Shown here piece after piece: positions 18,963 through 26,896 of a stretch of DNA of 64,000 bases; positions within the stretch are counted from its first letter, which is position 1; every line of letters starts with the position of its first letter. The DNA is from Saprospiraceae bacterium (GTDB lineage: Bacteria; Bacteroidota; Bacteroidia; Chitinophagales; Saprospiraceae). Location: assembly GCA_016722295.1 (NCBI GenBank), contig JADKGL010000026.1, positions 408,501 to 472,500 on the forward strand. The letters are read 5' to 3'. The position numbers and the translations under genes were made by a program. The notes under the pieces are model-generated. The model had not been told where the DNA came from and did not search any database. It worked only from the letters and a program-made list of their open reading frames with translations.

Positions 18963-20027
18963 ATGTATTATGTGATTCTTTGCTTTCTCACTTCATTTAC
19001 GCTCACTTTTGTAGCTATCCCTTCGATAATCAATATCGCAAAGGTAAAACGACTTATGGATGAGCCGGGCGAAAGAAGATCTCATAAAGTGAGCATCCCA
19101 ACTTTAGGTGGTATAGCTATTTTTGCAGGTGTTGTTTTTTCAATAGTCATGTGGACTCCTTTTCAGGTGTTTGGGAATATGCAGTATATTTTATGTGCTT
19201 TTATTATTATTTTTTTGATTGGAGCTAAAGATGATATTGTGCCAATGCCTCCATTTAAGAAAATGGCAGGTCAATTATTCGCATGTGCTATTCTTGTTTT
19301 TCAAGCGAATATTCGGATTACAAGCTTTTATGGAATTTTTGATATTCAGACTTTGCCATATTGGGTAAGTGTACTATTATCGATATTCACGCTTATTGTA
19401 ATCATTAATTCGATCAATCTTATCGATGGCATCAATGGATTAAGTGCTAGTGTGGGAATATTGATATCCTTTACATTTGGCATGTGGTTTTTGGTGACAG
19501 AACAAATTGTATTAGCTATTATAGCATTTGCTTTAATTGGCGCATTAGTCGCATTTTTAAAATACAATGTGACTCCTGCAAAAATATTTATGGGTGATAC
19601 TGGTTCTTTGCTTGTAGGAATAACTTGTGCTATATTAACTATTCAATTTATTGAATTGCATCGCTCGTTGTCAATGGAAGACTATAAAGTAACAGCAGCT
19701 CCAGCAGTAGCTATTGGTGTTTTATTTATTCCACTTTTTGATACATTGCGAGTATTCATATTGCGGATATTAAAGGGACGATCTCCAATGTCTCCAGATC
19801 GACTTCACGTACACCATATTATTGTAGATTCTGGATTTTCACATTTGCAAACTACTTTTATTTTGATTACAATAAATCTCTTTGTAATCTTAATAACTGT
19901 AAAATTTCAGTCTACAGGTAATTTATTTTTATTAATGATATTATTATTAATTGGTTTAGTTTTTAATGGCATCCTTTATTTGCAAAATCAAAGGAACACC
20001 TCTCGATTACATACTATTAGCCAATAA
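18963..20027 (+). CDS. wecA: Undecaprenyl-phosphate GlcNAc/GalNAc-1-P transferase, WecA/TagO type
   Basis: Integral membrane glycosyltransferase family 4 enzyme (354 aa). It transfers a HexNAc-1-phosphate from UDP-sugar to undecaprenyl phosphate, the first step of O-antigen, teichoic-acid-like or capsular glycan synthesis. About ten hydrophobic segments are evident. Diagnostic motifs in order: RRSHKVSIPTLGGIAIF, GAKDDIVPMPPFKK (catalytic Asp pair), INSINLIDGINGLSASVG, KIFMGDTGSLLVG, and the cytoplasmic HIV-loop RLHVHHIIVDSGF. Length fits the family (340-360 aa). MraY is unlikely because the HHIIVDSGF region matches WecA-like proteins. The start at ATG 18963 is preferred over TTG 18954 from the promoter position. 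It is monocistronic here; a convergent gene follows 13 bp downstream. Confidence 0.92.
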   Translation: MYYVILCFLTSFTLTFVAIPSIINIAKVKRLMDEPGERRSHKVSIPTLGGIAIFAGVVFSIVMWTPFQVFGNMQYILCAFIIIFLIGAKDDIVPMPPFKKMAGQLFACAILVFQANIRITSFYGIFDIQTLPYWVSVLLSIFTLIVIINSINLIDGINGLSASVGILISFTFGMWFLVTEQIVLAIIAFALIGALVAFLKYNVTPAKIFMGDTGSLLVGITCAILTIQFIELHRSLSMEDYKVTAAPAVAIGVLFIPLFDTLRVFILRILKGRSPMSPDRLHVHHIIVDSGFSHLQTTFILITINLFVILITVKFQSTGNLFLLMILLLIGLVFNGILYLQNQRNTSRLHTISQ

Positions 20028-20040
20028 TTAAATTAAAAAT

Positions 20041-21252
20041 CTATTTAAAATTTATAAGTAAAGAAACAATATCAGAATTTAGATCTGTATTTCGTTCATA
20101 ATGTAAATATCGCAACTCTAAACGCTCCCAATATTTTACACCAAAAACCCCATCCAAAGGTTTCCATTTCATCCCCACGCCAATACCATGACTTTTAAAT
20201 GCTGATAAATCATAATCACTTGAATAATATGCCTGTGAGATCGAATGTTCTTTATATCCTGCAAAAGCATCGATCGCTGTTTGTTGATAGTATCTGTAAC
20301 TTGGTGTAATGGTTAAAAACGGATTGATTTTAATAGGCATCTCGAGTTCGACTGTATGGGCAGTGAGTCCCCAATCATCTCTATAAAATCGATAAAAAGT
20401 CCTCCCCACAATGTGATCACCAAAAAAATAATTTGCTCTAAATCCAATGGGAAGTTTCATCCGTGAACTTGGTAATTTTTCAACAAAAACTTTGCTTGTA
20501 TCGCTAAAATAAACACGATGATATGGTGTTGATAGTTGTCCTTTCTGAACATTTGGTTCTGCGATTAAGGCAACTTGAAATCTTTTGTTGAGAATATGAG
20601 ATAATGCTAATGAAAGATCAAATGTATTTCTAGCTTTACTCGCATTATTTTCTTCTTTTCTTCCTTGTCCGGGCACTCTAGCTGCTCTGAGTTCAATTGG
20701 CAAAATGAGTTCCCATTGGTCTAGAAATACACTTGCTTTAGCATTGAAATCTGTTTGTTTTTTATTGAAGGTTTTCCCATAATTAACATTCGTTCCAAAT
20801 GAAGTGTAATCCCATTCTGCTGAAAATGAAACTCCAGCTCCAAATTGGTTACCAGTTTTATGATTGTTTACATTCCATGAAACTGATGGATAGAATCTCT
20901 GATCATTAGATGAAGCGCCACTTCTTGTGGAAGGATCTATATTATCTGATGAAGCAGAAGTGTACGTATCGAATCCAAGCTCTAAGCCAATTTTATGGGT
21001 TCGATTTTTACTATCATTATGGCTAAAATACAGGTCAAAAGAATTGGAACTGTCATTTAATTTTTCTGTACCAGTGCCTCCAGTTACAGCAGAATGATTT
21101 CCATTTTGGTTATAATAGCTGCTTATAAAAGTTGCTTCTTCAAATTTTAATTTTTTGAGTTTAAATTTCGAAGAGCTTGATTCTAATGACTGAGAATAAA
21201 GAGACAATATTTTGAATAATACAAGTAGTATTACTAGATTTATTTTTTTCAT
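20041..21252 (-). CDS. DUF3570 outer-membrane barrel protein of the ApbE cluster
   Basis: 403-aa predicted outer-membrane beta-barrel of the DUF3570 family. The start at ATG 21252 gives a clean signal peptide (KKINLVILLVLFKILSLYSQ). The family's hallmark GNHSAVTGGTGTEKLND is at about residues 51-67, followed by SASSDNIDPSTRSGASS (99-115) and many alternating strands. It ends on an aromatic strand (SDIVSLLINFK). The segment D106 to S115 contains SGAS, resembling the Ser/Thr-Gly-Ala-Ser/Thr acceptor motif that ApbE modifies with FMN. That reading is inference. It is the last gene of the thioredoxin-ApbE-DUF4266-DUF3570 operon, 16 bp after DUF4266. The family assignment is confident; the function is not experimentally known to me. 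Confidence 0.88.
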   Translation of the reverse strand: MKKINLVILLVLFKILSLYSQSLESSSSKFKLKKLKFEEATFISSYYNQNGNHSAVTGGTGTEKLNDSSNSFDLYFSHNDSKNRTHKIGLELGFDTYTSASSDNIDPSTRSGASSNDQRFYPSVSWNVNNHKTGNQFGAGVSFSAEWDYTSFGTNVNYGKTFNKKQTDFNAKASVFLDQWELILPIELRAARVPGQGRKEENNASKARNTFDLSLALSHILNKRFQVALIAEPNVQKGQLSTPYHRVYFSDTSKVFVEKLPSSRMKLPIGFRANYFFGDHIVGRTFYRFYRDDWGLTAHTVELEMPIKINPFLTITPSYRYYQQTAIDAFAGYKEHSISQAYYSSDYDLSAFKSHGIGVGMKWKPLDGVFGVKYWERLELRYLHYERNTDLNSDIVSLLINFK

Positions 21253-21268
21253 TTTTAAAAAATTAATT

Positions 21269-21484
21269 TTAATTGCAACCGCACCCGCCACCTGATTTAC
21301 CACCTGTCGCTCCTGCAGCTCCTTCTCTATAAAGTTGGAAAGCGTTTTCAAATTTTTGTCCAGCTTTCAATGATAATTCCATATCGCTATCATTGATATA
21401 CATTCTTTGATATTCTGAAACAGTTGCACAAGAACTCAAGCCTATAATGAGTAGGACTATTGCAAACAAGATTTTATTTTTCAT
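21269..21484 (-). CDS. DUF4266 small lipoprotein
   Basis: 71-aa lipoprotein. The signal is KNKILFAIVLLIIGLSSC, with lipobox LSSC and Cys19 lipidated. The mature part is short and ends in GGKSGGGCGCN, the glycine-rich tail with two cysteines that characterises DUF4266. The family almost always sits beside DUF3570 and ApbE, as here: its start codon is directly adjacent to the apbE stop. The CxC tail could bind metal or form a disulfide, possibly with the nearby thioredoxin-like protein. Its longer-frame overlap with the DUF3570 gene is removed by using the latter's internal ATG. Confidence 0.88.
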   Translation of the reverse strand: MKNKILFAIVLLIIGLSSCATVSEYQRMYINDSDMELSLKAGQKFENAFQLYREGAAGATGGKSGGGCGCN

Positions 21485-22408
21485 CTATTTACTATTTATA
21501 TTTTTTGAAGTATAAATTTCGCCGAGATCATCTATGATGATACATGCCAGATCTTTGATTTGATTTACCATAAAAAGCCCAGCTTCAATTCCCATTACCA
21601 TGACTGGCGTTGCCATGGCATCAGCTATTTCTGCATTGTTACAGATAATTGTGACACTTGATATTCCAGTGATTGGTAATCCTGTTTTTGGATTGATGGT
21701 ATGAGAATATTTTTTGTCATTTATCGTGATAAATTTTTCATAATTGCCACTTGTAGCGATAGCTTTATTTGAAATATTCATTTGGGCAAACGATTTAATT
21801 TTTTCATTGGGATCTGCTATGCCTACAGTCCATTGTTTGCCATTGGTTTGTGTGCCCCAAGTGCAAAGATCACCAGATGCATTCACGATTCCATTCTGGA
21901 CACCAAGTTCTTGCAATTTTCGTTTCGCCATTTCAGCAGCATAACCTTTGCCAATGCCACCAAATCCAATTCGCATGCCTTTTTCTTTTAAGAAAACAGT
22001 TGTGTTTTTTTCATCTAGGATAATGTTGTTATAATTGATCAGTCGCACACTTTTTTTTGCTATTTCTACTGAAGGAAGAGACTTCATGGCGATATCAAAA
22101 TTCCAAAGTGATTTATCTATCGAACCATAACTAAGATCAAAAGCTCCTTGCGTAATCTTTGAGATTCGATTTGCTCTTTGGATCAATTGAAACACTTCGA
22201 GATCCACGACAACTGGAGTGATTCCTGCATTTCGATTGATTTCATTTGTCTGACTTTCTTCGCTAAATGTAGTTAGTAATTTTTCTATTCTTTGAATTTC
22301 TTTAATAGCAACTTCGATGTGATCATCTGCCAATTGTTGGTTTTCTGCTATGACACAAATTTCAAATTGATTGCCCATCAACTTTTTTTGTTTGCGAAAT
22401 AATTCCAT
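21485..22408 (-). CDS. apbE: FAD:protein FMN transferase
   Basis: 307-aa ApbE-family flavin transferase. It uses FAD to attach FMN covalently through a phosphoester bond to a Ser/Thr in target proteins outside the cytosol. Motifs: MGNQFEICVIA near the N-terminus, GAFDLSYGSIDKSLWNF, IGFGGIGKGYAAEMAKRKL (flavin-binding), NASGDLCTWG, and the metal-binding segment KKYSHTINPKTGLPI, then NNAEIADAMAT. Length fits the family. No signal peptide or lipobox is visible at the annotated ATG, although most ApbE proteins are exported, so the N-terminus deserves care. Second gene in a four-gene minus-strand operon; its likely substrate is encoded by the same operon. Confidence 0.94.
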   Translation of the reverse strand: MELFRKQKKLMGNQFEICVIAENQQLADDHIEVAIKEIQRIEKLLTTFSEESQTNEINRNAGITPVVVDLEVFQLIQRANRISKITQGAFDLSYGSIDKSLWNFDIAMKSLPSVEIAKKSVRLINYNNIILDEKNTTVFLKEKGMRIGFGGIGKGYAAEMAKRKLQELGVQNGIVNASGDLCTWGTQTNGKQWTVGIADPNEKIKSFAQMNISNKAIATSGNYEKFITINDKKYSHTINPKTGLPITGISSVTIICNNAEIADAMATPVMVMGIEAGLFMVNQIKDLACIIIDDLGEIYTSKNINSK

Positions 22409-22421
22409 TCTAACGAAAAAG

Positions 22422-22854
22422 CTATTTAATTAGACTTAATTCTTGCAAGAACTTTTCTGCAGATACTTTAGGTAGACCTTCCCAGGTTTTTATAATTTCT
22501 GCTTTGTCATTAAGTAATATCGTCATTGGAAAAATCGCATTTTTATTATATTGTGCTGCCAAGATTTCATTTTGTGTTTTGATTGTATCTGGCAATTTAT
22601 TTTTCTTTTTTCGTGGAAAATCTGCATTAACTAAAATCAAAATTTTTTTCAGAATAGTTTATAAACTGTTGAGAGCTAAAATAATCTCGTTTCATTTTGA
22701 TACAAGGCACACACCAATCCGATCCTGAAAAACTGAGTAAGATATATTTATGTTGCGCTTTCGCTTCTAATTTCGCTTGATTAAAGTCTGTTAACCAATT
22801 AGGCGAAGTGCTATTAAGCATAAATTGGACTAAAAATAAAATTAAGTACATCAT
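22422..22854 (-). pseudogene. Thioredoxin-family protein, interrupted by a single-base frameshift
   Basis: Two overlapping frames together make one secreted thioredoxin-like protein of about 143 aa. The first (22854 to 22627) has a signal segment (MMYLILFLVQFMLNSTS), then FSGSDWCVPCIKMKRDYF with the WCxxC redox site, and ends NYSEKNFDFS-stop. The second continues ILVNADFPRKKKNKLPDT...FPMTILLNDKAEIIKTWEG, the rest of the fold including the cis-Pro loop. The break lies in a run read on the minus strand as G-A7-T4-G (near 22636-22650), where one surplus base moves the frame. It could be a real mutation, slippage-tolerated expression or a sequencing error in the homopolymer. First gene of the ApbE/DUF4266/DUF3570 operon. 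Confidence 0.85.
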
Positions 22855-23109
22855 GTCACAATAACATGGAAATGTATAAATTGATTATATGATAGCATTG
22901 ATTTTTTATTTTTAATCAGCTAAAGTGGACAAAATAAATTATTTAAGTTTGAGAATCAATGACGAAATCTTACATTCATAATTTACTAGGAAAATCAAAT
23001 CCAATTTTTTTGAAAACAAACTAAGTAAAGTATTGTATAAATCTAGTGTGATTGGAATCAGATAATGAAAAAACGTTATTTATTTGATAATCTATTTTGA
23101 AATTGGATC

Positions 23110-24762
23110 ATGTATTTTAACTTTGCATTTGAATCAAAACAATTGGAACAAATGGCTATCACAGGAAAGATTTCTTCTCGATCAGATTTGAGTCATTTTG
23201 GCATAAAGGATTATACTACAGCATATTGTAATTTATCTCCAGCAGAACTTATTCAACAAAGCCTTGATAAGAAAATGGCGGTGCTTAGTGATACAGGTGC
23301 TTTGTGTGTTAATACAGGAAAATTTACAGGCAGAAGTCCAGATGATAAATTTACTGTGGACAATGCAATTACACATGACACTGTGCATTGGAGTAAGTTC
23401 AATATAGCTATTTCTCAGGAGAAGTTTGATAAGTTGTGGGCTAAAGTATGTACTTATTTCGCCGGAAAGGAAGTATTTGTTCAAGATAACTTTGCCTGTG
23501 CTGATATGCGATATCGAATTAGTGTCCGCATATTTGCAGAATATCCATGGAGTGCACAGTTTGCTGGAAACATGTTCATAAGACCAAAAGCTGAAGAAAT
23601 CGAAGGATTTGAACCAGAATGGTGTATTTATTGTGCTCCTGGCTTTCTAGCAATACCTGAAGTGGACGGTACAAGACAATCTAATTTCTCTATGATTGAT
23701 TTTGCTACCAAGCGAATTATCATTGGTGGCAGTGGTTACACCGGAGAAATAAAAAAATCAATTTTTACGATTCTCAATTATTTATTGCCTGAGGAAAAAG
23801 GTGTTTTGTCCATGCATTGTTCGGCAAATATTGGCAAGGAAGGAGATTCCACAATATTTTTTGGATTGTCAGGGACAGGAAAAACGACATTATCAGCTGA
23901 TCCAAATCGAGGATTGATTGGTGATGATGAACATGGTTGGTCTGATACTGGTGTTTTTAATTTTGAGGGAGGATGTTATGCAAAAACAATTGATCTCACT
24001 GAAGAGAAAGAGCCTGATATCTATCATGCGATCAAACCTGAAGCAATATTGGAAAATATCGCTTTTTATCCAAATAGTAATAAACCCGATTATTCAGATA
24101 AATCTATAACAGAAAATACAAGAGTTTCATACCCTCTATCTCATATACGAAATGCAGTATTCCCATCGTTAGGAGGTCATCCTAAAAATATATTTTTCTT
24201 GACTTGTGACGCTTATGGTATTTTACCTCCGATATCTAAATTGACCACAGGGCAAGCCATGTATCATTTTATTTCGGGTTATACAGCTAAGGTCGCAGGA
24301 ACAGAAGCAGGTGTCACAGAACCTAAAGCGACTTTTTCTGCTTGCTTTGGTGCACCTTTCTTACCTCTTCATCCGACAAAATATGCAGCGCAATTAGGAG
24401 TTAAAATCGATACCTATAAGCCGAATATATGGTTGATCAATACTGGTTGGTCTGGAGGTGCGTATGGAGTAGGTAGTCGTATGAAATTAAGTTATACAAG
24501 AGCAATGATTACAGCAGCATTGGCTGGGGAGTTAAATACTATAGACTACGATACAGATTCAGTATTTGGTTTGTTTTTTCCAAAGACTTGTCCAAACGTT
24601 CCTTCTGAATTATTAAATCCAAGAAATACATGGATAGATAAAACAGCTTACGATGTACAAGCACAAAAATTAGCCGATTTGTTTAATAAGAATTTTGAAC
24701 AGTACAAATCAAAAGCATCAGAAGAAATTTTGGCCGCTAGTCCGAAGAAGACAATTGTATAA
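23110..24762 (+). CDS. pckA: Phosphoenolpyruvate carboxykinase (ATP)
   Basis: Cytoplasmic gluconeogenic enzyme converting oxaloacetate plus ATP to phosphoenolpyruvate, CO2 and ADP. 550 aa from ATG 23110; an internal ATG at 23152 would give 536 aa, nearer the family norm. Diagnostic motifs: TGKFTGRSPDDKF (substrate), FFGLSGTGKTTLSADP (P-loop specific to ATP-PEPCK), GDDEHGWSDTGVFNFEGGCYAK (metal and substrate site), NTRVSYPLSHI, and GYTAKVAGTEAGVTEP. It is a single gene with 255 bp of non-coding DNA upstream. Together with citrate synthase and icd nearby it forms a loose central-metabolism neighbourhood, though not an operon. Confidence 0.97.
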   Translation: MYFNFAFESKQLEQMAITGKISSRSDLSHFGIKDYTTAYCNLSPAELIQQSLDKKMAVLSDTGALCVNTGKFTGRSPDDKFTVDNAITHDTVHWSKFNIAISQEKFDKLWAKVCTYFAGKEVFVQDNFACADMRYRISVRIFAEYPWSAQFAGNMFIRPKAEEIEGFEPEWCIYCAPGFLAIPEVDGTRQSNFSMIDFATKRIIIGGSGYTGEIKKSIFTILNYLLPEEKGVLSMHCSANIGKEGDSTIFFGLSGTGKTTLSADPNRGLIGDDEHGWSDTGVFNFEGGCYAKTIDLTEEKEPDIYHAIKPEAILENIAFYPNSNKPDYSDKSITENTRVSYPLSHIRNAVFPSLGGHPKNIFFLTCDAYGILPPISKLTTGQAMYHFISGYTAKVAGTEAGVTEPKATFSACFGAPFLPLHPTKYAAQLGVKIDTYKPNIWLINTGWSGGAYGVGSRMKLSYTRAMITAALAGELNTIDYDTDSVFGLFFPKTCPNVPSELLNPRNTWIDKTAYDVQAQKLADLFNKNFEQYKSKASEEILAASPKKTIV

Positions 24763-24829
24763 ATACAATCTTGAACGTGATATATTTGATTGTGATTTCT
24801 AAAAGGTGATATCATTTGGTGAAATCACC

Positions 24830-25594
24830 TCACCATTGTATTGCCTCACCATTTTTCTTCAACCATTGCTCAGCTTCCATATAGTTTGGCATAACTTTTT
24901 CTACTAAAGTCCAATACTGACTTGAATGATTGTGGTGAACCAAATGAGCCAATTCATGAACAATTATATAATCTAAAATAGCTGTTGGCGCAAGTAGGAG
25001 TCGTGAGGAAATACTGATTGTTTTATTCGTACTACAAGAACCCCAATTACTTTGATTATTTCGAAGATTGATGCGTATAATTTCTTTTTTAAAATGAAGA
25101 TTATTCCATTCATTCACTCTTTTTGTAACTGCAGGAAGATAAAGAGCTGAGAATATTTTACTCAATAAAGTAGAGATTGCTTTTTGTCTTTGGACAATTG
25201 TGGCTGATTGTGGAATGGTGATTTCTATTACTTGTTGAATTAGTTTTCCACTTGCAGATTTTCGATCATCTACTTCTATAATTTTGAAAATATATTCTTT
25301 GTCATAAATTTTTAAAACATCATTAGTCCTATATTCTTTAGGGATGTAGCGATTTTTTAGATCATCATTCTTTGAAAGTTTTTTATGTATCCAAAGCCTT
25401 GCCCATTCAATGTGTTTTTCTTTAACAACTGGAGGTGTAAGTATTGGGACACGTAGGATGGCTTTATCTTTTGCTAATGAAATCCGAACTGACATTCGCC
25501 AATCATAATGGATTTCAAGAGACATCATGATACCTCCAACTTCTATTTGTGTGCGCTCTTTAGCAGGTAAAATTTTAGGCATTTTGTGATTCAA
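24830..25594 (-). CDS. YgjP-like (DUF45) M48-type metallopeptidase
   Basis: 254-aa cytoplasmic protein of the YgjP/DUF45 family. The zinc motif is VHELAHLVHHNHSSQYWTLVEKVMP (HExxH with a further His). It is preceded by the family's NNQSNWGSCSTNKTISISSRLLLAP segment. The N-terminal half (IEVGGIMMSLEIHYDWRMSVRI) matches the beta-rich part of the family. The start codon overlaps the 3' end of serC by 20 bp, so it is probably co-transcribed with serC. A later ATG at 25582 (MPKILPAK) is a possible start. The physiological substrate is unknown in this family. Confidence 0.9.
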   Translation of the reverse strand: MNHKMPKILPAKERTQIEVGGIMMSLEIHYDWRMSVRISLAKDKAILRVPILTPPVVKEKHIEWARLWIHKKLSKNDDLKNRYIPKEYRTNDVLKIYDKEYIFKIIEVDDRKSASGKLIQQVIEITIPQSATIVQRQKAISTLLSKIFSALYLPAVTKRVNEWNNLHFKKEIIRINLRNNQSNWGSCSTNKTISISSRLLLAPTAILDYIIVHELAHLVHHNHSSQYWTLVEKVMPNYMEAEQWLKKNGEAIQW

Positions 25595-26645
25595 ATTCTT
25601 GCATCAAGGATACCAATGCATTCACACTATCGAGTCCTAATGCATTGTATAAACTTGCTCTAAATCCTCCCACTGATCTATGACCAGCTAAGCCGACACA
25701 TTGCGCTTTTTTACAAGCTTCCAAAAATAGGCTTTCATGCGCTGGATTTTTGGCGACAAATACTACATTCATCTTAGATCGATCTTCTGAGCGAACTGTT
25801 CCTGTGAAACATGAATTGCGGTCTATTTCTGCATACAAAGTCGCAGCTTTCTCGTCATTTCTTTGTGCCATGGCCTTTGTGCCGCCCATTTTTTTAATCC
25901 ATCGCATGGTCAACATGGACACATAAATAGGGAATACTGGTGGTGTATTATACATTGAGCCTTTATCTACATGGGTCTTGTAGTCTAACATAGCAGGTAA
26001 CTTCCTTCCTGCACGCTGCAGTAAAGATTTTTTAATCACCACTAATGTAACTCCTGCTGGACCAAGATTTTTTTGTGCTCCAGCATAAATCAGATCAAAT
26101 TGATTGCCATCAACAGGTCTGCTGAATAAATCTGAAGACATATCGCAAACCATAGGTATCGGCGAATTTGGCCAAAAATGATATTGCGAACCATAAATTG
26201 TGTTATTTGAAGTAATATGCAAATAAGCTGCATCAGCAGGTATGCTGTAATTGCGGGGAATATGCCTGAATTGATCCTCTTCACTTGATGCAATGACTTC
26301 AGGAATTCCGAAATTTTTAGCTTCTTTAATGGCTCCAGTAGCCCAAACACCTGTGTTGATATAAGCCGCTTTCTCCCCATCTTTTAATAGATTCATTGGA
26401 ATCATATAAAATTGAGAACTTGCTCCTCCGGTTAGAAACAAGACGGCATATTCATCTCCAATGCCAAACAACTCTTTTACAAGTTGCTCAGATTCTGCCA
26501 TAACTGCTTCAAAATCCTTACTTCGATGAGATATTTCTAAAAGAGAAAGTCCATTTCCATTAAAATCTTTAATTGCTTCAATAGCTCCTTCAAGAACTTC
26601 AGACGGCAAAATAGCAGGACCTGCGTAAAAATTATGTTTTTTCAT
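25575..26645 (-). CDS. serC: Phosphoserine aminotransferase
   Basis: PLP-dependent class V aminotransferase (356 aa from ATG 26645) of serine biosynthesis. It converts 3-phosphohydroxypyruvate and glutamate to phosphoserine; many members also act in pyridoxal synthesis. Motifs: KKHNFYAGPAILPSEV at the N-terminus, SHRSKDFEAVMAE, FLTGGASSQFYMIPMNLL, FDLIYAGAQKNLGPAGVTLVVI (Lys in AQKN forms the PLP Schiff base), and GHRSVGGFRASLYNAL. The start at 26645 is chosen because a TAACTTTG promoter box at 26664-26671 would overlap the longer frame starting at 26666. serA and serB are not in the window. Confidence 0.96.
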   Translation of the reverse strand: MKKHNFYAGPAILPSEVLEGAIEAIKDFNGNGLSLLEISHRSKDFEAVMAESEQLVKELFGIGDEYAVLFLTGGASSQFYMIPMNLLKDGEKAAYINTGVWATGAIKEAKNFGIPEVIASSEEDQFRHIPRNYSIPADAAYLHITSNNTIYGSQYHFWPNSPIPMVCDMSSDLFSRPVDGNQFDLIYAGAQKNLGPAGVTLVVIKKSLLQRAGRKLPAMLDYKTHVDKGSMYNTPPVFPIYVSMLTMRWIKKMGGTKAMAQRNDEKAATLYAEIDRNSCFTGTVRSEDRSKMNVVFVAKNPAHESLFLEACKKAQCVGLAGHRSVGGFRASLYNALGLDSVNALVSLMQEFESQNA

Positions 26646-26663
26646 TCTTAACTTTTTGCTGTG

Positions 26664-26671
26664 CAAAGTTA
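26664..26671 (-). promoter_or_regulatory. -7 box (TAACTTTG) of serC
   Basis: Minus-strand TAACTTTG, a perfect TAnnTTTG match, 18 bp upstream of the serC ATG at 26645. Predicted leader is only about a dozen bases. No TTG at the expected -33 spacing. Confidence 0.5.
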
Positions 26672-26778
26672 ATCAAAACTCAATGAATAGGTCATTGTTT
26701 CTCAATTCCCAAAGCTAGAATTGAAAATTTGCCCTGAAATCCCAATTTATAAAAGTAGTCGATCCTTTTAGAAAACGT

Positions 26779-26852
26779 TACTTTTGCTTCAACCCAACGT
26801 CTTGTTAATACTTATTTTTTTACTGAAAATAAGTTGAATTATTATAGATTTG
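26779..26852 (+). promoter_or_regulatory. Two candidate -7 boxes upstream of citrate synthase
   Basis: TACTTTTG at 26779-26786 and TAGATTTG at 26845-26852 both match TAnnTTTG exactly. They lie about 110 and 44 bp before the ATG at 26897. Neither has a TTG at the 17-23 bp spacing. They may be tandem promoters; either could be fortuitous in AT-rich DNA. Confidence 0.4.
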
Positions 26853-26896
26853 CGTTTTGTTTTTATTACAATTTATAAAGAGATTTTTTAAGGTAA

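Noticed and set aside
24804..24830. AGGTGAT/ATCACCT hairpin between pckA and the YgjP-like gene
   Set aside because: Seven-base stem with a 13-base loop and no T-run; too weak to call a terminator.
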